From assembly GCA_024138025.1 (NCBI GenBank), contig JAMXBD010000024.1:1736001-1800000 (forward strand): a DNA stretch of 64,000 nucleotides, written 5' to 3'. This document shows positions 1-10,739 of this stretch, one piece after another (position 1 is the first letter of the stretch; every line of letters starts with the position of its first letter). The translations under genes and the position numbers were made by a program. The notes beneath the pieces are model-generated. The model was not told the DNA's origin and searched no databases. It worked only from the letters and a program-made list of their open reading frames with translations. The DNA comes from Combretum micranthum. Taxonomy: Eukaryota > Streptophyta > Magnoliopsida > Myrtales > Combretaceae.

Positions 1-177
1 AACAGACCATGTATAGAATTTGATATTCATTTTTATGCCACCACTCCAAATTCTAATACTCAACCAATACATATCATTATCAACTAGGCTCCAATGGATG
101 TGTACAAGTCTTTCATATGATTTAAAAGAGGCAACATCATTATAATAACCTTTAACATTGGTTAACCCCATCATCAA
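1..177 (-). other. unrecognised open frame at window edge
   Basis: Read on the minus strand, this stretch has 59 codons without a stop and runs off the left edge; the next upstream codon (178-180) is TGA and the frame is open again to about 240. The translation contains pieces such as LVHIHWSLVDNDMYWLS, but I do not recognise a family. It lies downstream of the zinc-knuckle remnant of a minus-strand retroelement, so it may be captured or decayed internal sequence. The frame is short and could be chance. Confidence 0.25.
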
Positions 178-239
178 TCAAAATATAATGGGGTGAGCTA
201 TAGGAGAATGAACATGAAAATACCTATATCGCTCAATAG

Positions 240-760
240 CCATTGATGTGAGTGGTTTCAATTAAGGTATACAACCATCAAAAGATGATTTGGAGTCAAT
301 ATCATGTTGCACATCCTTTAAATCAACCATATCTTCCAAAGCAACATCCTCCACATCCTTATCATCTTCGTTACAATCCCCTATAATTACGACATGATCA
401 TTTTCTCCTTCCACACCTTCATTATCAACAACACACTCCTCATCTTCCTAAACAATGATAGGAACTCCATCAATGAGTTTAACCGTATACTCATTTGGAT
501 ATTCATACTCTAGGTGTCCATCACCTAAACATCTATGGCATTCCAGTTTCTAATCTTCACAGTCGCCCATCTCAATAGATTGAGGTACTACCTGGGATTA
601 ATCAATGGTGGTGGTGCTTGGGAATTATTCACTAGTTGTTGGCCTAAAGCCATATGATCTATTGAATAATTGTAGCTAAACCTTGTAACTGCTCATCTAA
701 TGATTTTCTACCACCTCTAGCACAACAACCCTGACCTCCTCCATCCTGGCTATAATCATC
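240..760 (-). pseudogene. gag-like remnant with zinc knuckle (Ty3/gypsy type)
   Basis: Minus-strand reading near 515-550 gives CHRCLGDGHLEYEYPNEY. This matches a CCHC nucleic-acid-binding knuckle (C-x2-C-x4-H-x4-C) in which the last Cys is Tyr. It is followed by VKLIDGVPIIV and a very acidic tail, an arrangement typical of gypsy Gag between nucleocapsid and protease. A further piece at 640-700 reads SLDEQLQGLATII. The main retrotransposon Gag domain is not visible between these pieces, and stop codons are present, so this is a decayed, internally deleted gag. It lies on the internal side of the PBS at 980-991, as expected for a minus-strand element. Confidence 0.55.
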
Positions 761-979
761 ACTTCCAGCATTCCCATTCACACAAACATTCCACATGATT
801 CACAATCTCAAATTTCTCCAAATCACAAATAACAACAACACAATATAAACCGTAGTTTCCCCAATTTCAATAGAATCCAATAATAATATCCCTAACAATT
901 AACAACCCACAAGAAAACTCAAAAACAATATTAAAGATCAAAACTTTCTAAATACCAATTGCCCCTTCGTCGCAACTGA

Positions 980-991
980 GCTCTGATACCA
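980..991 (-). other. primer-binding site (initiator tRNA-Met type)
   Basis: The minus strand reads TGGTATCAGAGC, the standard plant LTR-retrotransposon PBS complementary to initiator tRNA-Met. Five bases (992-996) separate it from the TGATG start of the LTR at 997. This fixes the element orientation as minus, with its 5' LTR to the right. Confidence 0.85.
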
Positions 992-996
992 TATTA

Positions 997-1816
997 TGAT
1001 GTACTTAAACGATGATTTTCTCTGATACCAAAATATCATGTGCCAAGAACGCTAGATATAGTGATTACAGTTGAGGATCGGATTAGATATAATAAAAATG
1101 ATATTTTTTAGGGTTTTTAAATTTGGATGCAAAGAAAATAAAGGGATAAAATCAACATTGATAGCTGATATGATGCACTCAAATCAACTTGAAATACACA
1201 CTCTCTCTCTCTTAATATGACTCACAAGAAAGATTGAATGGTTATTCGCCACAATCTATATGATATAAGAACAGAAACTCGCCACAATCACAAACAATGA
1301 TTGATAAGAGTAAATTGAGAGAAAATTCTCACTATGGTTTCAAAATATCTAAAAGCTATCTGGGGTTCCTTATAGAAGAATATTTATATTAGTTCCCCAC
1401 AAATTAAATAAAAGAAAAATGAAATGAATTAAAATCTGCGTTCAAGGATGTAAGCCAGCCAATTACACCACCGGTATAGAACCTACGCCACTGGCATTAA
1501 AGGCAGTGTACACTTTCTATACACGCTGCTTGGTTTTTATACCACCCTTGTGCCACTTGTTCACTGGTGTTCCAAGATACACTGTTGCTATTGAATTCCA
1601 GCATAACTAGCTTTCTTCTCCAACACGACCAGCCTTGAAAGCTTATCTTCTCAACCACCTTTGATTAGTTTCAATTGATATCCAATGCCCCTTTTAAACC
1701 TTTACCCATACTTTCAAAGATACTTGAATCTCTATCCATGTCTTCACAATTAAACTTATAGTTCTCAGGGTCAAATGATCTTCATCAATAGGCTTGCTAA
1801 AATGATTCTCATCACA
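997..1816 (-). repeat. 5' LTR of the left-edge gypsy-like element
   Basis: The start at 997 (TGATG) is set by the adjacent PBS. The end near 1814-1816 (GATTCTCATCA) is inferred from its resemblance to the end of the 9908-10658 LTR (GATTCCTATCA); the partner LTR lies outside the window, so no TSD can be tested. On the minus strand an AT-rich TATA-like region sits near 1370-1395, with GC-richer motifs such as CACCGGTATAG and CGCCACTGGC at 1471-1580 upstream of it. The layout and sequence style resemble the LTR of the gag-protease element at 9908-12978. Confidence 0.6.
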
Positions 1817-1860
1817 TTCTTAGATAAATTGCTATGAATTTTGTACTTCTATTTTTTAAA

Positions 1861-3306
1861 TGTTGTTTTTTAGCTCCTAAGATCAAGAAAAGAAGAAACA
1901 AAGTGCTTATGATCAAATTTGAAGCAAAACAACTTGGATGAGCAAAGACAGGCTCAACTATGGTTGCTAAAGACCCTAACCAAGGGCAAAAGATAAGGCA
2001 AAATTCTTAATCTCGCCCTCGATTATACATGCAATTCACCCTAAGACATCCATGCCTTGTAATGTAAAGTACAAGATCAATTGTACCTAAATTTGAGGCT
2101 TCTATTATACCCACGATTGAAGCTGACCCCTAAAATCATGATTTTGATGATGAGAACACAGCTTAGATTGTAGCCAACCTTCAAGCATGTGAAAAGTAAC
2201 CTTGACATAAATGAGCTAGCTCAAACGCGCATGTAAAGATAAGGATGAATTCCTTTAAAAAGAATCTACCATGTCAGCAAATAAATTCTTCATGATTTAT
2301 GTGTCTACCACCTATAAATAAACAAGCACAGATGTGCAGTAAGAATGTACCATATGTAGCAAATCCTGCTAACCTACAATAGATTAGTGAGAGAATTCTT
2401 AGTAAGAGAAATCTTTTTCTTTTGCAAGGAATTATATGTTTTCTAGGTAATTTCATTTTTAAACCCAAGGTTTATTTTTGCACGAGTCATTTGTGCCTAG
2501 TCTATAATATTCATTTGTATTTTCATATTATGTCTATTGAATATGTGCTTAATGTTTACATCAATGGAGAAATAATCATCTTAACTTAAGGTTTGTGAAT
2601 TCAAGACCTTATTGATGTGATTTCAAATGCTTTTTAATTAAATATTGACTAGGTATTTGCAATTAGTAGCTCAAACTTAACTTCGTAGGTTTAAATGCGT
2701 GGTGCACCTTTTAGATCCATGTCTGATTTAAACTAAATAGATTGAAAGATCATTCTTTTCAATAGATCTACGCTACTAATAAAGTTGCTCATAATCACCT
2801 TAAGAGAGGGATAGTGAAATTTTCTATCACTTAGTTTTAAAATTCCTTAAAATGGGTTTTCAATTAAAGGATTCTTAGTTTTTATGCGAGTCTAGATTGC
2901 TGATAGCTTGTGAAGAAATTTTAGTGGTCTGATCTAGATCTAGAGTTTCTGACCTTGAGAGAGGCTTTAGCTTACCTCAATGAATCTAATTGTGCAAATA
3001 TACCCAGCAGACAACTCTATGAGTTTGTTTAGAAATCACATCATATGGAATTGGTTAAGCAAATCCTAAGTCTTTTCTTTCATTTACAAACTTATCCTAT
3101 AATTTTATCTTAAAAACGTGTATATATTTTTATCATTAACTTTAGCTTAGTATTTTTCCTATGCATATTGTTTTGCTAAATTTTTGTTTGGCTAAATAAT
3201 AGATGCAAAGTGAGTATGATAGATGCTAAGGATCCCCAAGGAATACGATCTAATACTTTCTATGCTACTTCGGTAGATGCACTTGCCTAGATTGGTGATT
3301 GCAACA
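1861..3306 (+). repeat. putative plus-strand LTR
   Basis: The stretch starts with TGTTG and ends TGATTGCAACA. It has a good TATA box (CCTATAAATA, 2311-2320). The motif near its right end (CCCAAGGAATACGATC followed by CTTCGGTAGATGCACTTG, 3233-3285) is of the kind found close to the 3' ends of several plant LTRs; a similar one occurs near 35810-35870. No PBS, PPT or clear TSD was found, so both boundaries are provisional and the superfamily is unknown. Confidence 0.35.
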
Positions 3307-3988
3307 AAAGTTGAATAGAACTTATTAACATTTTATTAAATTCTTAAAACTTCGACTTTGTGTTTTGTAAAATGAGCCAACCAATAATCTTAAGATTATC
3401 ATCTTGTTCTTACTTTTAATTTAGAGACTTTTGGCCATCATAGCATTTTTTAGTTCAAAAATCATTTTATCATTATCACAACGTCACCATGAACACTACA
3501 AGTTTATGAACACAAAAAGAAATTCTTGGACAATGAAATATTAAGATGAACATAAAAGAAATAACTTATTGACAAGAATAATAAATATGAACATAAAAGT
3601 AACACAAAGTAAAATGGGGGTCTTAGATTTAGGATAAGGCTCCCCGAGACTTTGAAATGGATAAGTTCCCTTATGACTTGAATAGGGACAAGTTTAAGAC
3701 TTTGATTTAGCACAAGTCTCCATGAAAATAAATTGCAAGAAATAAAACTACAAGAATGTAAAGAACATGAAAATAAAAGCTAGGTTAGCGAGCAATATGT
3801 TCTAGATATTATATATACATATACATATAGATACATATAAAAAATTTATATTAGTATACAAGAAAGTAACTGAACATGAACATAAATATAGCTTAAGTCA
3901 AGTATGGTAGCATGCATTTCCATCCCTAGCATTGAGCATCATGTGGAGAGTTTTCCATGAAAATATACATGAAAACTCATACAAGACT
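3307..3988 (-). repeat. family-X LTR fragment, left part
   Basis: Minus-strand sequence here matches the plus-strand LTR at 15950-20230. For example, the reverse complement of 3420-3450 corresponds to 18133-18160 (GCTATGATGGCCAAAAGT), and 3900-3988 corresponds to about 17550-17760. The fragment is interrupted at 3988 by the solo LTR 3989-7753 and resumes at 7759. Its left boundary is uncertain. Confidence 0.6.
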
Positions 3989-6900
3989 TGTCATGCCCCA
4001 AAGGGTATTCTAAACGCGACAGTCTGCCACATTCAATATCTAAACTCAAGTATAACAACCTTAGTCATTCCATGAGTCTAAACACTGGGTGTAAGGCTCA
4101 CGTTCAACATGTAAGGAACCATACTTTGAATCGAAATAGCTTAAGGAGACATACATAGCGATAAGAATGTAAATCATAACAGTTATATCCAGATTAATCT
4201 ATTACATGAACTAAGGGGCATACCCCCATCAAAATATTAAGAGTTCTTAGGTCTTTGAAAGTCTCTTACATCAACATATTTATATATAATTAAGGAGATT
4301 CAACTAGAAGTCTATGCTTAACTCTAGGTCCCAACTTCTTTAAAAAGCTCCTTAAATTCCAAAAGTTGTACCTGAGCAAAGTGGCCTCTCGAGGATAGCC
4401 ATAAATAATCATACTGCAATAGGAAACTATAGGGGTATAAGCTTTCGAGCTTAGTGAGTTTCACTTCCAAAATTAAATACTCAACAAACAATATATATCA
4501 GGCAAGTTAAATTAACAACTATATGAAATGCACAAGTATGTAAGCATATAATACATAAGACTTTCCGGAAGTCTTATGTTGAATGGTTTTACGCCCACCA
4601 TTCGGGTTAGGTGTTTCAGGCCCATACGACCATAGATTTCAATTTTTCTCATGTACATTGTGGTTGATACAGGTGCCCACCCACACACAATTTTGTAGTT
4701 GATACAAGTGCCTACACCACTACGATTTCAATTTTCAGCCATTACGCCAACATTCGAGTTTACAGGTCCCTCGTTGCCCAGCTATTTTGTCTTCTTCCCA
4801 CAAAGGTATAATAACCTATGCAATATAACGCAACATATGATATGCATGGTCAATTTGATTATAAGATCATGGCATATTAATTAACGATTTATGGGTGATC
4901 ACAGATATTGCAGACACTCAATTCTATACTAAATCATACAATATTTACAACAATTCTATTCCAATATACTTATCATCGATTTAATCAATTAGAATTCACA
5001 TGCACATTCCAAATTTATCTTGCCCTAATCTAGTGTCACTATCACTCTAAGCACAAGCATAAGCATATAATTTAAAGATAGTGAACTCACTTTGCCATGG
5101 CGTGAAGATCCACTTAATCGTAATAGTCCTCGGGAAGGTTTAGTCCGTCTTCCAAGTCTCCTAACCAAAAGAAATAACTCCAATGTGTAATTCTATGAAG
5201 TTTGAATGAACTTATGAATTCTATTCTAATAAATTCGTCAAAGTTCGTTTAAGAGGAAATTCCAACCTAAAATGACCATAATTTTGCATATTATATACCG
5301 ATTTCTATCTCTTTGACGAGAGCTATCTATTTATAGAGTTATTTCCAACAAACAAGGTCATTTGGTCCATGAATAGTAGGGTACAGATTGCTATGCGAAA
5401 TTCCCATCCCATAATTCAACTCCTAATTTCAAACCAAGCATCAATCCAAAGCTTTGATAGATACTTAGCTATCATCATATGTTGTAAGACTCTATTATAT
5501 ACATTTATGACTCATTATCATGCATGATTCATGGGGATTAGTAAATCTAATTCCTCATGTACTTAAATAATGCCAAATAGGATGTATATGACATTATTTT
5601 ACTAACTTTGTTTCTATGAAGTGCATTATATGTACATGTAATACCTATAAGTCATTATCATGAATGTCATGAGATGAGCCATCCATATGTATATCCTTAA
5701 TGACATGATATCAAAAATTCTTTTTGGAAAACTTTTGCTTTGCAAAACTTTTGAAATTACTAGACTTAAGAAATATAGTTTTTCTTCTTGCAAAATCACA
5801 CTTGCTTTTATCAAAACTAAACCTTGATAACCTATATACCCAACACCTTCATTATTTTAATAAAATCCTTCATTTTGGAGTTAGAAAATAGATGTTTAAA
5901 TAGGTGCTCTACCTAATTACGAATTTTACAAAATTTTTTAGGAATGAAAACATTGTTTAATCTATTCTTTGAAACCATTCCTTATTTTAGGATTATACTT
6001 TGATAAACTTCTTTTATTCTTTTCAAAATTAGGTCTTTATTACATGTATCCCCTAGGACTTCTATTTTTCTATAAAAATCATCATTTTGGCATTTGGAAA
6101 TAGGTGTTTAAATAGTGATCATTTTCAAATCCGAAATTTAAAATTTCCATTTGAGATTGTTTCTTTTGTAAAACTCATTTCATCTTTTCAAAACTATTTC
6201 CTAATCAAACCTACTCCTTAAAGCTTCCATTTATTTAATAAAAATCTTGTTTTGGGGTTGAAAAATAGGTGTTTACACTTCAAGCTTTCCTTATTACGAA
6301 CTTCAAGTTTGTTATTGGGATTGAAACATAACTTTTGTAAACTTTTTATTGTTTTGAAAATATTCCTTAGTAGATCTAAGTTTTACTCATCAAGATCACT
6401 CATTTATGATATTTATTCCCTAAACCTTTCATTCTTAATGTAAAATACACATTTTGAAGTTGAAAAATAGCTTTTCTAAATATGTTTCCTTTTTATCCGA
6501 ATTTTCCAAAAATCATTTTTGTTGAAACTAAAGTAGATCTACTATCATCATACTACTACAAGTCATTTATGTACATAAAACAAAATCTAAGACATTTATG
6601 AACTCAAAACAACTGGATCTAGTTTATTATACTAGTCATAAATGCATGAACACTATGATTATTATGTAGATATGATTAAATGATGAATATATGCACAAAA
6701 CAATAATAATAACAACATAACTTGGTAAATAAACAAAGTAATAGCAAAATAACTTAAACAACAAGATCTGTAACATTGTGATGGCAAGGATCTCATGTTC
6801 AAGTATTTCCACATCCCTAGCTTAAAGCCCATGGGGATTTTTGAATGAAATCACACATGAATGATCTTGCCATTACATATTTTTAAGATAGTAGGGTGTA

Positions 6901-7753
6901 GATCTATTACCTATTTAGTGTTTGGAACAAGGAACTTGAAGAAAAATATCAAGTGTGTGTGTGTGTGGAGTGTCCCGGTTGCAAGAGAGGAGAGGAGGAG
7001 AGAAAGAAAATTTTTGCAAGAGTTTGGTTTAGTGAAAAGTATAAAGGAGTATATATAACGAATGGAATTAGGGTTTGTGTAATAAAAGGAAGGAAAATTA
7101 AATAAATTGAGAGAGAATAGAGGGAGAGGAGGCGCCGGTTCAAGGAAGAGAGAGAGAGGGATATGTGTGTGGTGTAAGTTTCAAAATTAAATAAGTAATT
7201 TAAGTAGTAAAAATTGTATTAGAAAAGTAAATTGTAAGGAAAATGATGAAATATTGTAAGAATAGGTTGTAAGGATGTAAGAAGTAGAGTATTGGTGGTT
7301 GTACTTATGAATAGTGTGAAAGAAACAAAAAAGTAGATCAGACAATTAAAGTACCGGTAGTAATGAAAATACGACAAAAGGTTATAATTGTAACTTTTAT
7401 AACCCAAAAAATTCTATAACTGATATATTTGGAAATCTTATGAAATTATGAGTCTAACGGTATTAATATTGTATTTTTAATATCTTGAGCCCTGGGACAT
7501 GCTTTTCAAAGTTTGTATCCGATCGGGTTCGAAATAGGTCGAAAATTTGCAAATCTGATTTTTTTAAGGACCCTAATATTATTACGAACCAAACTATACT
7601 CATCACTCGTATTTCGACTCCTTGGTTTAGGAAAGCAAGTTTACCAAATCTAAACTACTAGGGTTTCCTAAGAATTTGTTAACTTAAGATTTCTAGTTAA
7701 CTTTCCAATTTAGGGTTTGAACTTGATATTGCCCTAAAAATTTGGGGTTTACA
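3989..7753 (-). mobile_element. solo LTR, family X (3.77 kb)
   Basis: This is an LTR with ends TGTCATGCCCC and GGTTTACA, flanked by a perfect 5-bp target duplication AGACT (3984-3988 and 7754-7758), and with no internal retroelement sequence. It is therefore a solo LTR left by recombination between two LTRs. Orientation is minus: transcription would start downstream of a TATA-like TTATATATACTCC near 7045-7060 and run leftwards. The right 560 bp or so matches the U3 of E1 and the LTR at 32620-33417. It inserted into another family-X LTR, whose halves lie at 3307-3988 and 7759-8680. Confidence 0.9.
4438..4603 (-). other. predicted three-hairpin RNA region, copy 1
   Basis: There are three inverted repeats: 4438-4443 with 4448-4453 (TAAGCT, TTCG loop, AGCTTA); 4553-4563 with 4569-4579, a perfect 11-bp stem around TCCGG; and 4581-4586 with 4598-4603 (GAATGG/CCATTC). 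The same three recur with different stem sequences in five other family-X LTRs, at a similar distance from the LTR end. Function is inferred, not known. Confidence 0.55.
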
Positions 7754-8680
7754 AGACTTATATAACATAGTATAAAAAAGTTGTTTAAAGCATTTACCTA
7801 AAGGAAATATAAAGAATGTGTATGTAAGATAGAGAGGGAAGGGTTACCATAAGGGGTCAAAGGGAAAGGAGATGGTGTGGTTTTATGGGAAAAGAAAGAG
7901 AGAATTTGAAAGAGTTTATGTGTGTTTCACAAGTAAGAGATAAAGTTTGAAAATAAAATGGGGAGCAGGATACTTATGGAGTGTTGAATGGATTAAAGAA
8001 TGAAAGAGAATTTGAAAGACGGAGAGAGGTTCGGAGGGGGTGGGTGGGGGTTCTAATGCTTATTTGCAAAAGGGAGGAGAGAGAGGGAGGGAGAAATTAA
8101 AGAAAAGTAGTATGGTTGGTTATGAAAAGTATTGTATTAAGTATGATGTGTGTAAAAAGAGGTAAGGTGTAAGTGTGTAGGTGTAAGAATAGGATGTTAA
8201 AAGTGATGGAATGAATGGAAGTGAATAGTGAATATGGTACATACAATGTACAATGAATAGTACATGAATAGGACAAATAATACCGATAGAAAAATAAGAT
8301 ACGTATAAAATTCGATTCAACTAATGTTTTTACAAATCGATAAAATAATACAATATATTAGAAAAGTAACTTAATATTATTTTATTATTAATTGTTACTT
8401 AGATATGTTGCCTCATTTTGCATGCCGATGATTGAGTATGAAAACTGTTTTGCTTAAGGTTTCAAAAACTTCTATTGTTTTAATAAAAAGTTTTCCTAAA
8501 CATTCTGTTTTTAGGGTTTCTATCTTTATTTATCATTTGATATTCTAGGTTTACTAAATTGTATTTGATCGAGTCTAAGGTTTATAGAGTTTAGGGTTGA
8601 CACGAATCGGTTTTAGGGTTTCAATTCTAGTTTTGGCTCTAAGGTTTACGTTTAAAATTACCAAAATTCTAGGGTTTACA
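7754..8680 (-). repeat. family-X LTR fragment, right part
   Basis: This continues the fragment interrupted at 3988; the first five bases (AGACT) are the TSD of the solo LTR. The stretch ends at GGGTTTACA (8671-8680), whose complement TGTAAACCCTAGA matches the start of the LTR at 15950. A G-rich run at 8033-8050 lies just upstream, in element orientation, of a decayed TATA-like CATAAGTATCC near 7970. Confidence 0.6.
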
Positions 8681-8717
8681 CATGCAACACGAGTAACACA
8701 CAATTAATTAGCCAAAT

Positions 8718-9235
8718 TGTCACACCCGCCCCCCACTACTGAGGTTCTGGATGTGATACCAGGGCAGACAACTGCCACAGGCCCCCTAGTGATAATGGCC
8801 GACATCCACCCTTAGGTGAGACCCCAACCAACGCATGCCTCAACGGGTACTACAGGCACTATAGGTATTGTTACCTTTAGGCAGAGTTGAATCCAGTCTG
8901 CAGCCTTTAGGATTCGAACCCCAAACCTAAAGCTTTTGCCTGCCCCAAAGGCAGCACCTCTTACCAGTTGAGCTGCAGATCAACTGGTGAAAGGTGCTGC
9001 CTTTGGGGCAGGCAAAAGCCTTAGGTCTGGGGTTCGAATCCTAGAGTCTGTAGACTGGATTCAACTCTGCCTAAGGGTAACAATACCTATAGTGCCCATG
9101 GTACCCTGCGGGGCATGCGTTGGTTGGGGTCACCATAATGCAATGGTGGTGTCGGCCATTACCACTAGGGGGCCAGTGGTGGGTTTGCCTGCCCTGGCAT
9201 CACGTTGCCGTCGCCTGCGGGGGCGGGGCGTGACA
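8718..9235. mobile_element. palindromic repeat with tRNA-like arms, unit 1
   Basis: Two arms of about 254 bp (8718-8971 and 8980-9235) are inverted copies meeting at a short loop. The ends are TGTCACACCCG and CGGGGCGTGACA. Each arm reads, from the centre outward, like a tRNA: a box-A-like AGCTCAACTGGTAAGAG, then a perfect box B GGTTCGAATCC (minus 8910-8920, plus 9031-9041), then about 190 bp of non-tRNA body. This fits a head-to-head dimer of a tRNA-derived SINE or a foldback element; I cannot decide which. Open frames across it are by-products of the repeat. Confidence 0.75.
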
Positions 9236-9252
9236 TAAAAAGGCGCCTTTTA
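9236..9252. repeat. 17-bp palindromic spacer
   Basis: TAAAAAGGCGCCTTTTA is itself a palindrome and separates the two large palindromic units. Confidence 0.7.
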
Positions 9253-9769
9253 TGTCACACCTGCCCCCCACTACTGAGGTTCTGGATGTGATGCCAGGGC
9301 AGACAACTGCCACAGGCCCCCTAGTGATAATGGCCGACATCCACCCTTAGGTGAACCCCAACCAACGCATGCCTCAACGGGTACCACGGGCACTATAGGT
9401 ATTGTTATCTTTAGGCAGAGTTGAATCCAGTCTGCAGCCTTTAGGATTCGAACCCCAAACCTAAGGCTTTTGCCTGCCCCAAAGGCAGCACCTCTTACCA
9501 ATTGAGCCGCAGATCAACTGATGAAAAGTGCTGCCTTTGGGGCAGGCAAAAGCCTTAGGTCTGGGGTTCGAATCCTAGAGTCTGCAGACTGGATTCAACT
9601 CTGCCTAAGGGTAACAATACCTATAGTGCCCGTGGTACCCTGCGGGGTATGCGTTGGTTGGGGTCACCATAATGCAATGGTGTTGTCGGCCATTACCACT
9701 AGGGGGCCAGTGGTGGGTTTGCTTGCCCTGGCATCACGTTGCCGTCGTCTGCGAGGGCGGGGCGTGACA
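9253..9769. mobile_element. palindromic repeat with tRNA-like arms, unit 2
   Basis: This is a second copy of the unit at 8718-9235 in the same orientation, with box B at minus 9444-9454 and plus 9565-9575. Differences from unit 1 are scattered substitutions and small indels, so the duplication is not fresh. The outer flanks of the pair are CAAAT (8713-8717) and CAAAC (9770-9774), a possible degenerate 5-bp target duplication for the whole two-unit block. Confidence 0.75.
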
Positions 9770-9799
9770 CAAACTTAAGTATTAGTCTAGTTTTAAATT

Positions 9800-9907
9800 C
9801 AGGTATCAGATGTGATAGTATCTCTTTAAAAAAAAAAAGTCACATTGTTGAAGTCTTCAAATATATATTTTAAATAAGAAAAATTTAGGTATCAAATGCA
9901 CTATTAT
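9800..9907 (+). repeat. tandem repeat at TR-GAG insertion site, left part
   Basis: A first unit (GGTATCAGATGTGATAG, A-tract, CACATTGTTGAAGTCTTC) is followed by the start of a second unit (GGTATCAAATGCACTATTAT). The rest of unit 2 (A-tract, CACATTGTCGAAATCTTT) lies beyond the retroelement at 12984-13030. Removing the element and one ATTAT copy restores two adjacent ~90-bp repeats. Confidence 0.7.
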
Positions 9908-10658
9908 TGATGCAATCTTGAGGGGGTTAGATATTTTTTCTTGTTTTTACGGTTTTCTGGAATATGAAAAAAATAGTAAAATCAAATGGTATGGATAAAA
10001 TTATTGTTCAATAGATCCAACGAACAATAAAATTAAATTAGTTTTGCAAGCAGATTATAAATTGATAGAATCCACGATCTATAAACCAACTACTATGTTA
10101 AAACAACCACAATATCCTAATAACAAAGTTTGTCACAATTCTATATAACTCAAGAATCGATAAGAACAAGAATTAAAGAGAAATAAAATCTCAATAATCA
10201 AAACAACACAAAAGGGTTCCAACACAGAGCGTGTTTTCAACTCTCAAAATATCCAAAAAACTACTTAAAACAAATAACAAAAGGGTTATATATATACTAA
10301 CCCTAAGGAAACCCTAAAGGCATGGAATTATATATAACTAGCATCTAAGCATAAGCTAGCGGCCTAAATTACACGCTGGCAGCTTACCAATAAAAAACAT
10401 GAATTGATAAAAATTTATGTAGCTTCATAATAGTGTACGCCGAAGGAAAACCGACGGTGTAAAGGCCTATGCTGACGACGTACATGGGGAAGGTCGGCGA
10501 CCTTTGGCCAGTGTACAGGCTCCTACGATAAGGCTCACTAATTTCCTATCAAAGCTGATTTTTTTTTTTTTTATCTTTTTAGTTGGTAACTTTGATCCTT
10601 TAAGACTTAAAAAAGCTTTAATCTTCTACGCTAACTTCACGCTTGCTGATTCCTATCA
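9908..10658 (-). repeat. 3' LTR of TR-GAG-like element
   Basis: A 751 bp LTR with TG...CA ends (TGATGCAATC, GATTCCTATCA). A TATA-like TATATATAC lies near 10288-10300 on either strand; GC-richer motifs (GTACGCCG, CCGACGGTG, GACGACGTAC) lie at 10436-10545, upstream in element orientation. Confidence 0.92.
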
Positions 10659-10675
10659 TTACCCCTGGGTTTAAG
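10659..10675 (-). other. polypurine tract region
   Basis: The minus strand just before the LTR reads AAACCCAGGGGTAA next to TGATAGG. It is a degenerate form of the GGGGAGAATGAT-type PPT of plant gypsy elements, preceded by GAGGATGAATCTTCTTAA. Confidence 0.6.
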
Positions 10676-10739
10676 AAGATTCATCCTCGAATCTTGATTC
10701 TTCAATCTTTGAACTTTTGGAATCAAATTTGGAATGATC

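Noticed and set aside
8987..9778. Open frames of 76-85 codons on both strands sharing KGAAFGAGKSLR-like sequence
   Set aside because: They are translations of the palindromic SINE-like repeat arms; the similarity follows the repeat, not a protein family.
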